64,000 nt of DNA from NCBI GenBank assembly GCA_947492385.1, contig CANLMX010000008.1:1-64000 (forward strand). The letters are read 5' to 3'. Position 1 is the first letter of the stretch. The number at the start of each line of letters is the position of its first letter. The translations under genes and the position numbers were made by a program. The notes under the pieces are model-generated. The model saw nothing but the letters and a program-made list of their open reading frames with translations. It had not been told where the DNA came from and did not search any database. Shown piece by piece: positions 32,752 through 40,620 of the stretch. Source of the DNA: Planctomycetaceae bacterium. GTDB taxonomy: Bacteria; Planctomycetota; Phycisphaerae; Phycisphaerales; SM1A02.

Positions 32752-33300
32752 TCAGGGGATGATCAGCTTGCTTGCGGCCGTCGAGGGCTTCGATGCGGGC
32801 GCGGGCATCGCCGCGGGTCCGCCTGTCGCTGCGGGCGACGTCGCGCCGGGGGCGGCCATGCGCACGGATCCGGGGTCGCGGGCCATCTGCTCGGCCACCA
32901 TGCGGGCGATCGCGCCGAACCGCATGCGCAACTCGCGCAGCACTTCGTCGAGTTCACCCGACTCCTCGGGCGTGAGGTTGCCCTTGGTCTTGTCCTGGAG
33001 CACCTGGAGCAGGTCGAGCGCGAACTTCGATCCCTCCAGGTCCACGACGACGCGTCCCTGCGGGTCGGCCATCGTTCCGAGGCCCATCACGGACTGGGAC
33101 GCGAGCAGCCCGACCAGGCTGCGGAACTCCGCCGGGGGAAGCTGGTCGGGACCGGCACCGGGACCGCCGCGGGCCGCCGCCGCGGCCTCCTTCTCGGCGA
33201 GCCGCGCGCGCTCCGCCTCGGCCTGCGCCTTCCAGTCGGAATCGACGTGGATCCCGGAGGCGGCGGCGTCGGACGGATTCGTCGGGGTCGATTCGGTCAT
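32752..33300 (-). CDS. DUF1844 domain protein
   Basis: This 182-residue soluble protein has a charged N-terminal helix rich in Ala/Glu/Arg, then the DUF1844 core (about residues 55-130): FRSLVGLLASQSVMGLG, then DLEGSKFALDLLQVLQDKTKG and LTPEESGELDEVLRELRMRF. The tail is Ala/Pro-rich. The family is widespread in planctomycetes and related phyla; its role is unknown. A TATACT hexamer on the minus strand about 23 bases upstream and AAGGA near the start indicate a normal leadered transcript. It stands upstream of sdhC and is divergent from the parvulin-like gene. Confidence 0.88.
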   Translation of the reverse strand: MTESTPTNPSDAAASGIHVDSDWKAQAEAERARLAEKEAAAAARGGPGAGPDQLPPAEFRSLVGLLASQSVMGLGTMADPQGRVVVDLEGSKFALDLLQVLQDKTKGNLTPEESGELDEVLRELRMRFGAIARMVAEQMARDPGSVRMAAPGATSPAATGGPAAMPAPASKPSTAASKLIIP

Positions 33301-33343
33301 GGGGTCCTTGGGTGGACCCCGAAGTATAGGACGGCACCGGGGC

Positions 33344-33349
33344 TACACT
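33344..33349 (+). promoter_or_regulatory. -10 hexamer TACACT, 9 bases before ATG 33359
   Basis: The hexamer sits inside an inverted repeat GGGGCT/AGCCCC (33340-33345 and 33353-33358) that directly abuts the ATG. With transcription starting near 33356 the mRNA would be almost leaderless and the repeat would act only as DNA. Confidence 0.45.
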
Positions 33350-33358
33350 CGCAGCCCC

Positions 33359-34702
33359 ATGGACGGGCTCCCCGCAGCGATTCTGAGCGCGATCACGGCC
33401 CCGCTGTCCGGGGTGCTCGTCGCGAGCCTGGCCGTCGGCTGCACGACGGGCCACGAGGACGAGCGCGTGATCCGCGACGTCGACGTCCGGTCCTTCTCGA
33501 AGCCGTCCGCGGGTGCGGGAATCGAGGTGGTGGCGACGCCCATGGAGGTCGTCCAGGCCCCATCGGTGCGCGAGGTCACCGAGACCGAGGTGATGGCCGA
33601 TGGCACCGCCATCACCAAGCGTTCGACCGAGGTCACCGCGGTCAACCCCGCCACCAACACGCCGCAGACCGACGTCATGGATGGGGGCGAGTCGCCGGTG
33701 CTGCGGGTCGGGCAGCGGTGGCCGGTCGAGAGCCTGATCGGCCAGATCAACGGCCGCCCGATCTTCGCCGAAGAGGTCTTCTCGCGCGTCGAGGCAGAGG
33801 TGATGCTCGCCGCGCAGAACCCGAACCCCGAGCAGGCGCGCGCCGGCGTCGACGCGACGGTCCGCCGCGCGTTCCGCCAGCAGGTGGAGTCGGAACTCAT
33901 CCTGGCCGAGGCGGAGAGCCGGCTGTCGCCCGAGATGAAGCAGGGGCTCCTCGGCTGGCTTCGTGACCTCCAGGAGACCACCATCGCGCAGCGGGGCGGC
34001 AACCGCGCCGCCGCCGAGGACGCGCTGCGCGACGAGATGCGCATGTCGGTGGAGGAGTTCGTCGAGTTCCGCAAGAACACCGAGCTCACGCGCGACATCC
34101 TCCGCCGGAAGGTCGAGCCCCGCGTGGTCGTGAGCTGGCGCGACGTCGAGCGCCTCTACGCGCAGCGCCAGGCCGCATACGCACCGAACCCGGAGATGCG
34201 GGTCGGGCGCATCCGGTTGGTCAAGGAGGGGCAGCAGGACAAGATCGACGAGGCGAAGCGGCTCTTCGCCGAGGGCAAGCCGTTCGTCGAGGTCGCGCGC
34301 ACGGTCGGCGTCGAGAAGGACGGGTTCTGGCGCAGCGTCCCGACGCAGGATGGCCAGATGAACGTGTCGGACCTCACCGACGACCTGCAGGCCGTGCTTC
34401 GGCCCCTGAAGCCGGGCGAAGTGTCCGCGCCGTTCGAGCAGCGCTCGTCGGTCACGTGGTTCGCGGTGCTCGGGGTCGACGCGCAGCAGGGGATCTCCAT
34501 CTTCGATCCCGACCTCCAGCTGGCGCTTCGGGGCGAGCTGCAGGCGACGCAGGAGCGCATCGAGCAGGGTCGCTACATCCAGTCGCTCCAGAAGCGATGG
34601 CTCGGTGCGAGCATCGCGAAGATGGAGCTGCGACTCGTGCAGATGGCCCGCGAGCGCTACCTCGACCCGATGAAGCAGTTGCAGTCCGCGCCGCGCAGGT
34701 GA
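33359..34702 (+). CDS. Lipoprotein with parvulin-like (SurA-type) peptidyl-prolyl isomerase domain
   Basis: This 447-residue exported chaperone-like protein has a lipobox-like VASLAVGC near residue 28 and a low-complexity stretch to about residue 115. A SurA-type N-terminal helical region follows (GQINGRPIFAEEVFSRVEAE, then ARAGVDATVRRAFRQQVESE). The parvulin domain is at about residues 275-385: MRVGRIRLVKEGQQDKID, AKRLFAEGKPFVEVARTV, and LKPGEVSAPFEQRSSVTWFAVLGV. Such proteins assist folding of outer-membrane or secreted proteins. Key parvulin active-site residues are not all evident, so isomerase activity is uncertain. The start is chosen because the signal peptide follows immediately. Confidence 0.82.
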   Translation: MDGLPAAILSAITAPLSGVLVASLAVGCTTGHEDERVIRDVDVRSFSKPSAGAGIEVVATPMEVVQAPSVREVTETEVMADGTAITKRSTEVTAVNPATNTPQTDVMDGGESPVLRVGQRWPVESLIGQINGRPIFAEEVFSRVEAEVMLAAQNPNPEQARAGVDATVRRAFRQQVESELILAEAESRLSPEMKQGLLGWLRDLQETTIAQRGGNRAAAEDALRDEMRMSVEEFVEFRKNTELTRDILRRKVEPRVVVSWRDVERLYAQRQAAYAPNPEMRVGRIRLVKEGQQDKIDEAKRLFAEGKPFVEVARTVGVEKDGFWRSVPTQDGQMNVSDLTDDLQAVLRPLKPGEVSAPFEQRSSVTWFAVLGVDAQQGISIFDPDLQLALRGELQATQERIEQGRYIQSLQKRWLGASIAKMELRLVQMARERYLDPMKQLQSAPRR

Positions 34703-34740
34703 CGGGGGCGCGTCGGGCGCGATCGATGTGCGCCCGGGAC

Positions 34741-34746
34741 TAGACT
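34741..34746 (+). promoter_or_regulatory. -10 hexamer TAGACT, 6 bases before ATG 34753
   Basis: TAGACT-ccgtgg-ATG is the canonical spacing for a leaderless transcript. Confidence 0.5.
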
Positions 34747-34752
34747 CCGTGG

Positions 34753-35964
34753 ATGCCTTCCTTCGCCCTCCCGGCGTCGCTTGCGATTTCCGCACTGCTG
34801 CTGGCGCTGCAGTCGGCGCCCCAGGCGCCGACCGCGCCGAAGGCACCACCCGCGCCAAAGGCGCCCGCCTCGCCGAAGGCACCCGCCAAGCCCGGATCGG
34901 AGCAGGATGGAAGCGCCTCGAAGTCGAAGACCGTGCGCGCGGCGGGGTTCTGGTACGGCGTGCCGAAGGCCCCGGAGAAGAAGAAGGGCGCGATCCGCGT
35001 CGCTGCCTACAACGTCGAGAACGTCTTCGACGGGGTCGACGACCCGTCGCTCCAGGGCGAATACGACGACATCAAGATGACCACGAAGCCCGGTCGGCTC
35101 GAGGCCATCGCCGACGCGATCAGGCGCCTTGACGCGGACGTCCTGTGCATCGAGGAGATCGAGGGCCTGGACTGCCTGAAGTGGTTCCGCGACACCTACC
35201 TGAAGGGCATGGGGTACGACCACGCCATCAGCGAGGACGTCGGCTACTACCGCGGCGTCGAGCAGGCGTGCCTGAGCCGCTTCCCGATCATCTCGCACGC
35301 GACCTACGTGCAGGAAGATCTCTCCGACATGGACGCGAAGCGCGTCGGTTCGGGGTGGGCCGGCCGCAAGGCCGACCAGGGCGCGAAGTTCCAGCGCTCG
35401 CCGCTTCGCGTCGACATCGACGTTAACGGCTACCGGCTGACCCTGTTCTCGGTGCACTTCAAGGCCGGCGGCAAGGAGTTCAGCTACCACCGCGAGAGCG
35501 AGGCGCTGCAGGTCATGCAGTTCATCGACGAGATCCTCGCGAAGGATCCGGCCGCGAACGTCGCCGTGCTCGGAGACTTCAATGCGTCGCCCTCCGACAA
35601 GACCCCGAAGGTGTTCGCCGAGGCGGGAATGCGCGGCGCGTACGACTTCCGCGGCACCAAGAAGGGGAACACGAAGGACCTCTACACGACGCACGATTCC
35701 GGTCGCGTGATCGACTACGTCTACATGACCAAGGGGATGGCCGATGACGTCGTCGACTCGAGCTTCTTCGTCCTGAGCACGGTGCATCCGGCCAGCGACT
35801 ACGACTGGCGCAAGGATCCCGACAAGACGAAGATCCCGGCGGGGTACGCGAGCGACCACTACCCGATCGCGATCGACCTGATGCCGGCCAAGGGCGGCAT
35901 CGGCGGGTCAGGCGGCGCGGGCACGAAGGGCGGAAGTGGACCCACGGACACGCAGGCGAAATGA
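34753..35964 (+). CDS. Exported endonuclease/exonuclease/phosphatase-family hydrolase
   Basis: This 403-residue protein has a signal peptide (LAISALLLALQSAPQA), a repetitive Ala-Pro-Lys linker (PTAPKAPPAPKAPASPKAPA), and an EEP (DNase I-like) domain from about residue 80. Catalytic-type motifs are RVAAYNVENVFD (Asn), LCIEEIEGLD (metal Glu), LTLFSVHFKAGG (His), VAVLGDFNASPSD (Asp/Asn) and ASDHYPIAIDL (Asp-His pair). All are intact. The substrate may be nucleic acid, a phospholipid or a phospho-sugar; export suggests nutrient scavenging or extracellular DNA turnover, which is inference. The C-terminus is Gly-rich. A strong hairpin follows four bases after the stop. Confidence 0.87.
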   Translation: MPSFALPASLAISALLLALQSAPQAPTAPKAPPAPKAPASPKAPAKPGSEQDGSASKSKTVRAAGFWYGVPKAPEKKKGAIRVAAYNVENVFDGVDDPSLQGEYDDIKMTTKPGRLEAIADAIRRLDADVLCIEEIEGLDCLKWFRDTYLKGMGYDHAISEDVGYYRGVEQACLSRFPIISHATYVQEDLSDMDAKRVGSGWAGRKADQGAKFQRSPLRVDIDVNGYRLTLFSVHFKAGGKEFSYHRESEALQVMQFIDEILAKDPAANVAVLGDFNASPSDKTPKVFAEAGMRGAYDFRGTKKGNTKDLYTTHDSGRVIDYVYMTKGMADDVVDSSFFVLSTVHPASDYDWRKDPDKTKIPAGYASDHYPIAIDLMPAKGGIGGSGGAGTKGGSGPTDTQAK

Positions 35965-35967
35965 AGC

Positions 35968-35993
35968 GGGCGCGGTCCGTGCGGACCGCGCCC
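35968..35993. terminator. Bidirectional terminator hairpin between the EEP hydrolase gene and tsf
   Basis: A perfect 11-bp stem, gggcgcggtcc pairing with ggaccgcgccc around the loop gtgc, begins four bases after the plus-strand stop and 31 bases beyond the tsf stop. There is no T-tract on either side, as is common in very GC-rich genomes. Confidence 0.75.
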
Positions 35994-36024
35994 GTGGTGA
36001 CTCACGCGTGGTGGTGGCGCCGGT

Positions 36025-36831
36025 TCAGTGCTGCCCGACCGTCATGCGCACGAAGTTCGTGACCGTGACGCCGGCGGGGAGGATCTCCTTGATCGCCTTC
36101 TTGTCGTCGCGGACGTACTTCTGGCCGAGGAGGGTGATCTCCTCGAAGAACTTGCGCATCTTGCCCTTGGCCATCTGCTCGGCGATCTGCGCCGGCTTGC
36201 CGGAGGCCTTCGCCTCTTCGACGGCTTCGGCCTCCTTCTTGGCCTTGACGTCTGCGGGAACGCCGGCCTCATCGACCGCGATCGGGGCGGGGGAGGCCGC
36301 CACGATGTGCTGGCAGATGCCGGTGCCCGTGTCGGCGTCGAGCGTGCCGGTGTACGAGATCAGCGCGCCCTTCTTGCCGTCATGATGCACGTAGTGCGCG
36401 AAGCCCGCGCCCTCGAGCACGATGCCGCCGCCGAACGAGAGGTTCTCGCCGGTCTTGATGCGGACCTCGTCGAGGCGCTTCTTCATCGCGTCGGTGTTCA
36501 CGGCCGCGCCGGCGGCGCCGGCGGCGGCCATCTTCGCCAGCTCGTGGGCCATGTCGCGGAACTCGGGGTTGCGCGCCGTGAAGTCGGTCTCGGCGCGGAC
36601 CTCGCAGATGGCGGCCTTGGAGCCGACCACCGCGACCGCGATGCAGCCTTCGCCGGCGGCGCGGTCGGTGCGGGTGTCCATCTTGCCCTTGAGCTTCTCG
36701 CGCAGGCGCTCCTCGGCGAGCTTGGCGTCGCCGTTGGCCTCGATCAGGGCGGCCTTGCAGTCCATCATTCCGAGTCCGGTGCGCTCGCGCAGGGACATCA
36801 CGTCCTTCGAGCTGATGTTGGCGGTGGTCAT
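36025..36831 (-). CDS. tsf: Translation elongation factor Ts
   Basis: This 268-residue guanine-nucleotide exchange factor for EF-Tu has an N-terminal UBA-like region with ISSKDVMSLRERTGLGMMDCKAAL, the conserved TDFTARN segment (TDFVARN in most bacteria), and dimerisation-core subdomains ending KFFEEITLLGQKYV. The start is the ATG at 36831: AAGGAGAG lies nine bases upstream, whereas the in-frame GTG at 36840 overlaps that ribosome-binding site. It is 54 bases downstream of rpsB, the classic rpsB-tsf operon. These two genes use clear Shine-Dalgarno sequences, unlike many others here. Confidence 0.97.
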   Translation of the reverse strand: MTTANISSKDVMSLRERTGLGMMDCKAALIEANGDAKLAEERLREKLKGKMDTRTDRAAGEGCIAVAVVGSKAAICEVRAETDFTARNPEFRDMAHELAKMAAAGAAGAAVNTDAMKKRLDEVRIKTGENLSFGGGIVLEGAGFAHYVHHDGKKGALISYTGTLDADTGTGICQHIVAASPAPIAVDEAGVPADVKAKKEAEAVEEAKASGKPAQIAEQMAKGKMRKFFEEITLLGQKYVRDDKKAIKEILPAGVTVTNFVRMTVGQH

Positions 36832-36885
36832 TGCGTTCACCTCTCCTTTGGGGGTGCGGGTGGGGGTCCTGGATGGTGGCGCGCG

Positions 36886-37749
36886 TCAGGCGCCGGGCGA
36901 GGGCGCCGGCTCGCTGCGCGGGGCATCGGCGCTGGCCGAGCGTCCGTCGGCGCGGAACTGGCTGCGGCTCGAGCGGCGTGCCGGGCGCGGGGCATTCGGC
37001 GCGTCGGCATCGATGCCCGCGGCGGCCGCGGCACCCATGTCCTCGGGGGACGCGTTCGAACGGTGGCCCAGGCCCTCCGCGGCGGCGGCGCACAGCTCGC
37101 GGATGACGATGTCGATGGAACGCATCGAGTCGTCGTTGCCGGGCAGCGGGATGTCGGCGAGGTCGGGGTTGCCGTCGGTGTCGATCAGGCAGATCGTCGG
37201 GATGCCGAGGGCCTTGGCTTCAAGCAGCGCGTTCAGCTCGCGGGTGGTGTCCACGATCACGAGCGCTCCGGGCAGCTTGGTCATGCCGCGCAGGCCGTGC
37301 AGGTTCCGGTGAATCTTCTTCTGCTCGCGCGCGAGCTGCGATTCCATCTTCTTCGAGTAGTTGCGGATGCTGCCGGTCTCGCCCAGCTTCTCGAGCTCAT
37401 CGAGGCGGCGCAGGCGCTCGCGGATGGTGCGGAAGTTGGTCAGGGTGCCGCCGAGCCAGCGCTCGGTGACGAAGGGCATGCGGCAGCCGGCGCAGTGCTG
37501 CTCGATGGCGCCGCGCGCCTGGCGCTTGGTGCCGACGAAGCACACGTCCTTGCCGCTCGCGACGGTCTTGGCGATGAACTTCTTCGCCAGGAGGAGTCCC
37601 TTGATGGTCTCCTTGATGTCGATGATGGAGATCCCGTTCTTCGTGCCGTAGATGTACGGCTTCATCTTCGGGTTCCACTGGGAGCGACGCTGTCCGAAGA
37701 TGACTCCGGCTTCGACGAGTTCCTTCGCGAGCGACTTCTGGTCCGACAT
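36886..37749 (-). CDS. rpsB: Ribosomal protein S2
   Basis: This 287-residue small-subunit protein has LVEAGVIFGQRRSQWNPKMK, then FVGTKRQARGAIEQHC and RWLGGTLTNFRTIRERLRRL. It also has PGALVIVDTTRELNALLEA, ALGIPTICLIDTDGNPDLAD and PGNDDSMRSIDIVI, all diagnostic of S2. The usual first-helix H-G-F/H of LLEAGVHFGH is replaced by VIFGQ. A C-terminal extension rich in Ala/Arg/Pro/Ser (about residues 235-287) goes beyond the core. The ATG at 37749 has AAGGAGAG just upstream. In-frame extension to 38001 lacks S2 homology. The 5' region contains several stable hairpins. Confidence 0.97.
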   Translation of the reverse strand: MSDQKSLAKELVEAGVIFGQRRSQWNPKMKPYIYGTKNGISIIDIKETIKGLLLAKKFIAKTVASGKDVCFVGTKRQARGAIEQHCAGCRMPFVTERWLGGTLTNFRTIRERLRRLDELEKLGETGSIRNYSKKMESQLAREQKKIHRNLHGLRGMTKLPGALVIVDTTRELNALLEAKALGIPTICLIDTDGNPDLADIPLPGNDDSMRSIDIVIRELCAAAAEGLGHRSNASPEDMGAAAAAGIDADAPNAPRPARRSSRSQFRADGRSASADAPRSEPAPSPGA

Positions 37750-38063
37750 GGGGGCTCTCCTTGCGAGCGACTGCAGCGACACCGCGGGCACGGCCGGTGG
37801 ACGCCGGAGGTTCCGGCGGCCGTCCCGATCCAAGGGCGCTTGGAACGAGGACGGGGACTCCCTGGAGGGAGGCCCCTTCGGCGCGGTGTCCACCTGAGGT
37901 CCGCGCCGCCCCGCATCGGCGGGGGGAAACGGAAGAGGGTACGGGTTTCGGGAGGTCCACGCAATGCGCGAGGCGCTGCGTGGACGGTCCGTCGGCGTCA
38001 AATCCCGTCGGGCGAGCCGGGCGGGGGTCCACGACGGGCGTTATCGGCGCCCGCAAACAACCA

Positions 38064-38098
38064 CTCGCCCCCGCGCGCCATCGGCGCGCAGGGGCGAG
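38064..38098 (-). terminator. Terminator-like hairpin downstream of the PEP-CTERM gene
   Basis: Nested stems ctcgcccc/ggggcgag and gcgcgcc/ggcgcgc around the loop atc, with one mismatch between them. On the minus strand the hairpin is followed by the T-rich TGGTTGTTTG, as expected of an intrinsic terminator. Confidence 0.65.
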
Positions 38099-38107
38099 GA
38101 GTGTGGT

Positions 38108-38126
38108 CGTCGGCCGAAGGCCGACG
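38108..38126 (-). terminator. Second hairpin downstream of the PEP-CTERM gene
   Basis: Perfect 8-bp stem cgtcggcc/ggccgacg with loop gaa, 20 bases beyond the gene's stop and just before the larger hairpin at 38064-38098; the two may work in tandem. Confidence 0.55.
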
Positions 38127-38145
38127 GAGATGCGCAGGGTAAGAG

Positions 38146-38805
38146 TCAGCGCCGGCGGCGCGCGCCGACGATGCCGGCCACGCCGAGGAGCGCGAGCGCG
38201 CCGGGGGCGGGGACGACGCCGGTGGTCACCGCGGCTCCGGTGTCGTCATAGACGAAGCGGACGATGGTGCCTTCCTGCTTCGAGCCGGAGTTGAGGGCCA
38301 GTTCGCCCCAGGCGTAGCGGACCTGGCCGGCGGCGTTCTTGAACTGGAAGCCGAAGTAGCCGGTGCTGCCGGACGTCCATTCGTAGGCACCGCCCGTCTG
38401 GGTGTTCAGCGAGATGCCCTGGCCGTAGCCCAAGCCACTTGCGAGCGAGCCACCGATCGTCGCTCCGCTGGCCAGCCTCGCGATGCCGACGCTCGGCATG
38501 ACCAACCCATTCGTCGGATCAAAGGTGGTGATTCCCAGCTTGCTCCCCTGGTTCGGCTGGAACAACAGATCCCAGTTGGTGAGACCGCCCCCGTTGTTGC
38601 CGACGTTTCCGGCAGCGGTGTCATTGTTGTACCGCTGCGTCTCGACGTTCACGTTGAGCCCGTAGTTGTACGACCCGCTGACGTACTTGCTCACCGCGAT
38701 GTTGCAGTTCCACACCACCAGCGCACCCTCCGCCGCGTTCGTCGCACCGAGGGTTCCGCCGAAGAGCAGCGCGCCGGTCGAGGCGGCCTTGATTGCGTTT
38801 CGCAT
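38146..38805 (-). CDS. PEP-CTERM sorting domain protein
   Basis: This 219-residue exported protein carries a signal peptide (AASTGALLFGGTLGATNAAEG) and a beta-rich body with Asn/Gly-rich loops. The C-terminal anchor reads VPAPGALALLGVAGIVGARR: a Pro-rich motif, a hydrophobic helix and an Arg cluster, the signature recognised by exosortases. The motif is VPAPG rather than PEP, the common planctomycete variant. The ATG at 38805 is chosen because AAGGAT lies at proper distance; the ATG at 38814 overlaps that site. A short hairpin ggggc-aac-gcccc (38819-38831) sits just upstream of the ribosome-binding site. The middle of the gene is less GC-rich than its surroundings. Confidence 0.88.
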   Translation of the reverse strand: MRNAIKAASTGALLFGGTLGATNAAEGALVVWNCNIAVSKYVSGSYNYGLNVNVETQRYNNDTAAGNVGNNGGGLTNWDLLFQPNQGSKLGITTFDPTNGLVMPSVGIARLASGATIGGSLASGLGYGQGISLNTQTGGAYEWTSGSTGYFGFQFKNAAGQVRYAWGELALNSGSKQEGTIVRFVYDDTGAAVTTGVVPAPGALALLGVAGIVGARRRR

Positions 38806-38995
38806 CGTGAACATCCTTGGGGCAACGCCCCATCTGAGGCCCACACTCCCGTGCAGGCACGTGACACGCCGAAACCGTCGGCGGGCGTCCCCGATGCCGA
38901 AATCCCGTGCCGGGGTTCGGATCGACTCCCGCACCATGGGTCCCGACGCGAGGGTCGGTTGCACGCATGGTGCTCCGCCCTCGTCAACGCGGTTT

Positions 38996-39017
38996 CGGGC
39001 CGGGAGCCATCGGCCCG
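38996..39017 (-). terminator. Possible pyk terminator hairpin
   Basis: Stem cgggccg/cggcccg with an 8-base loop, flanked by the outer pair cgcggt/accgcg, 70-100 bases beyond the pyk stop. No T-run follows. The rest of the 285-base region 38806-39089 holds nothing else I can name. Confidence 0.4.
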
Positions 39018-39089
39018 GAGCCGCGACCGCGTGAATCGCAGACGCGCTATCACCTCTTCATGTGTCGGGTACCGGGGAACCGGCGCCGC

Positions 39090-40574
39090 CTACACCGCCC
39101 GCGCCCCGACCTGGCGCAGCCACAGGCGCTCCGTGCCGCGCCCGGCGAATCCCGTGGCGACCACGATGCGGTCGCCCGCGGCCAACGCGCGCTGGGCCCG
39201 CAGCAGCCGCTCGGCCGTGCGGACGAAGACGCGCGAGTCGCGCGGGTGCGGGATGCGCACCGCCCGCACGCCGCGAAGCAGCGAGAGCGTGCGCAGCTCC
39301 GTATCGCTCGACCCGAATGCGTAGATCGGCACGTTCACGTCGGTCTGGCTGATGAAGCGCACCGAGCGCGGGTCGGTGAACGCGACGATCGCGCGGGCAT
39401 GTCCGGCGGTCGCCATCTGCGCCATGCTGCGCGCCAGGACGGCCGCGGGCTCGCTGCTCTCCGCGAGCTCCGTGGCGCGCAGCGAGCGCGCGGGCTGCGC
39501 GGCCACCCAGCGCTCGGTCTCGACGGCGATGCGGCGCATGGCGTCGACCGACTCGCGCGGATACCGGCCGGCGGCGGTCTCGCCGCTCAGCATCACGGCG
39601 TCGGCGCCGCCGAAGATCGCGCTCGCGACGTCGGATGCCTCGGCGCGGGTGGGAAGGGGCGCCTCCATCATGCTCTGGAGCATCTGCGTCGCCACGATGC
39701 ACGGGATCGCGTGGCGCTCGCAGGCGGCCTGGATGCGGCGCTGCTCGGCGGGGACGCGGGCGAAGTCGAGCTCGATCGCGAGGTCGCCGCGCGCCACCAT
39801 CATGGCGTCGCACTCGGCGGCGAGTTCATCGAGGCAGCCCAGCGCGACGGGGCGCTCGATCTTGGCGACGATCGCGGGGACGCGCGCGCGTGCGGTGCGG
39901 GCGCTCCGCTCGAGCGAGCGTCGCAGCGCGCGCAGGTCGGCCCCGCGCTGCACGAAGGAGAGCGCCACGAAGTCCGCACCCTGGCGCACGGCCCAGTCGG
40001 CCAGGCGGCGGTCGCGCGCGGTGGGCGCGGTGAGGCTGACGGCCGTCTCGGGCAGGTTCACGCCCTTGCGGCCGGAGAGCGTGCCGCCCACCTCGCAGCT
40101 GCACTCGACCGTTCCGCGGCGGTTCGAGCGCACGCGCAGCTGCACGGCGCCGTCGTCGATGAGGACGCGGTCGCCCGGGCGGACGTCGGCGGCGAAGCGC
40201 GAGTAGTCGACGTGGAGCGTGACGGGGCTTGACTCGGGGTCGATGGGCGCGGTCCCCGCACGAACATGGATGCGCTGGCCGTGACGGACGCGGATGGTCT
40301 CGCCGCCGTCGATCGTCGTGAGCCGGATCTTGGGTCCGGGCAGGTCCGCGAGGACGCCGACCTCGGTTCCCGCGGTCCGAGCCACGCGGCGGATGGCTGC
40401 CAGCGTGCGCGCGTGCGTGGCCGGGTCGCCGTGGCTCATGTTGAGGCGAAACACGCTGACGCCCGCGCGCAGGAGCCGCGCGAGCATGGTGGGCGATGCG
40501 CTTGCCGGGCCGACCGTGGCCACGATGCGGGTCAGGCTGCGGTCGTTCCCCTGGTGGCGGCGGGCGGCTGGCAT
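39090..40574 (-). CDS. pyk: Pyruvate kinase
   Basis: This 494-residue glycolytic enzyme converts phosphoenolpyruvate and ADP to pyruvate and ATP. Motifs in order are RIVATVGPASASPTML, VFRLNMSHGDPATH (substrate Arg and metal Asn/Ser), LADLPGPKIRL, a B-domain with VLIDDGAVQL, ALSFVQRGADLRALR, AIVAKIERPVALGCLDEL (catalytic Lys), DAMMVARGDLAIEL (metal Glu/Asp) and the C-terminal ATQMLQSMMEAPLPTRAEASDVA and AVMLSGETAAGRYP. All active-site residues are present. The ATG at 40574 is preferred over 40640 because TAGTAT lies seven bases upstream. Divergent from the phosphohexomutase gene with 46 bases between. Confidence 0.96.
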   Translation of the reverse strand: MPAARRHQGNDRSLTRIVATVGPASASPTMLARLLRAGVSVFRLNMSHGDPATHARTLAAIRRVARTAGTEVGVLADLPGPKIRLTTIDGGETIRVRHGQRIHVRAGTAPIDPESSPVTLHVDYSRFAADVRPGDRVLIDDGAVQLRVRSNRRGTVECSCEVGGTLSGRKGVNLPETAVSLTAPTARDRRLADWAVRQGADFVALSFVQRGADLRALRRSLERSARTARARVPAIVAKIERPVALGCLDELAAECDAMMVARGDLAIELDFARVPAEQRRIQAACERHAIPCIVATQMLQSMMEAPLPTRAEASDVASAIFGGADAVMLSGETAAGRYPRESVDAMRRIAVETERWVAAQPARSLRATELAESSEPAAVLARSMAQMATAGHARAIVAFTDPRSVRFISQTDVNVPIYAFGSSDTELRTLSLLRGVRAVRIPHPRDSRVFVRTAERLLRAQRALAAGDRIVVATGFAGRGTERLWLRQVGARAV

Positions 40575-40581
40575 GGGCGGG

Positions 40582-40587
40582 ATACTA
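40582..40587 (-). promoter_or_regulatory. -10 hexamer TAGTAT, 7 bases before the pyk ATG
   Basis: Minus-strand TAGTAT-CCCGCCC-ATG predicts a leaderless pyk transcript. On the plus strand an overlapping TACGAT (40586-40591) could serve the divergent phosphohexomutase gene, whose ATG is about 30 bases further on. Confidence 0.5.
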
Positions 40588-40620
40588 CGATTCCGGGCCC
40601 CGCATCCCGCGGCACACACC

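Larger units (their letters stand above)
37750..38145 (-). other. Intergenic region: rpsB leader with stacked hairpins, and terminators of the PEP-CTERM gene
   Basis: This is the only gene-free stretch over 300 bases. Next to rpsB are three inverted repeats: 37802-37818 (cgccgga/tccggcg, loop ggt), 37853-37876 (gggg-a-ctccct, loop gg, agggag-g-cccc) and 37909-37924 (ccccgc/gcggggg, loop atcg). Further up are two terminator-like hairpins at 38064-38098 and 38108-38126. No tRNA fold was found. The first group would lie in the 5' untranslated region of rpsB-tsf if transcription starts near 37940-38050. Confidence 0.55.

Noticed and set aside
38870-38936. tRNA-like 3' end (ggttcggatcg ... gcacca)
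   Set aside because: The T-loop would be too long and no matching acceptor, D or anticodon stems could be drawn from the preceding 70 bases.
38806-38960. Sigma-54/PrsR-type promoter or GEMM riboswitch before the PEP-CTERM gene
   Set aside because: TGG and TTGC pieces exist but not at -24/-12 spacing, and no GEMM core sequence was found.
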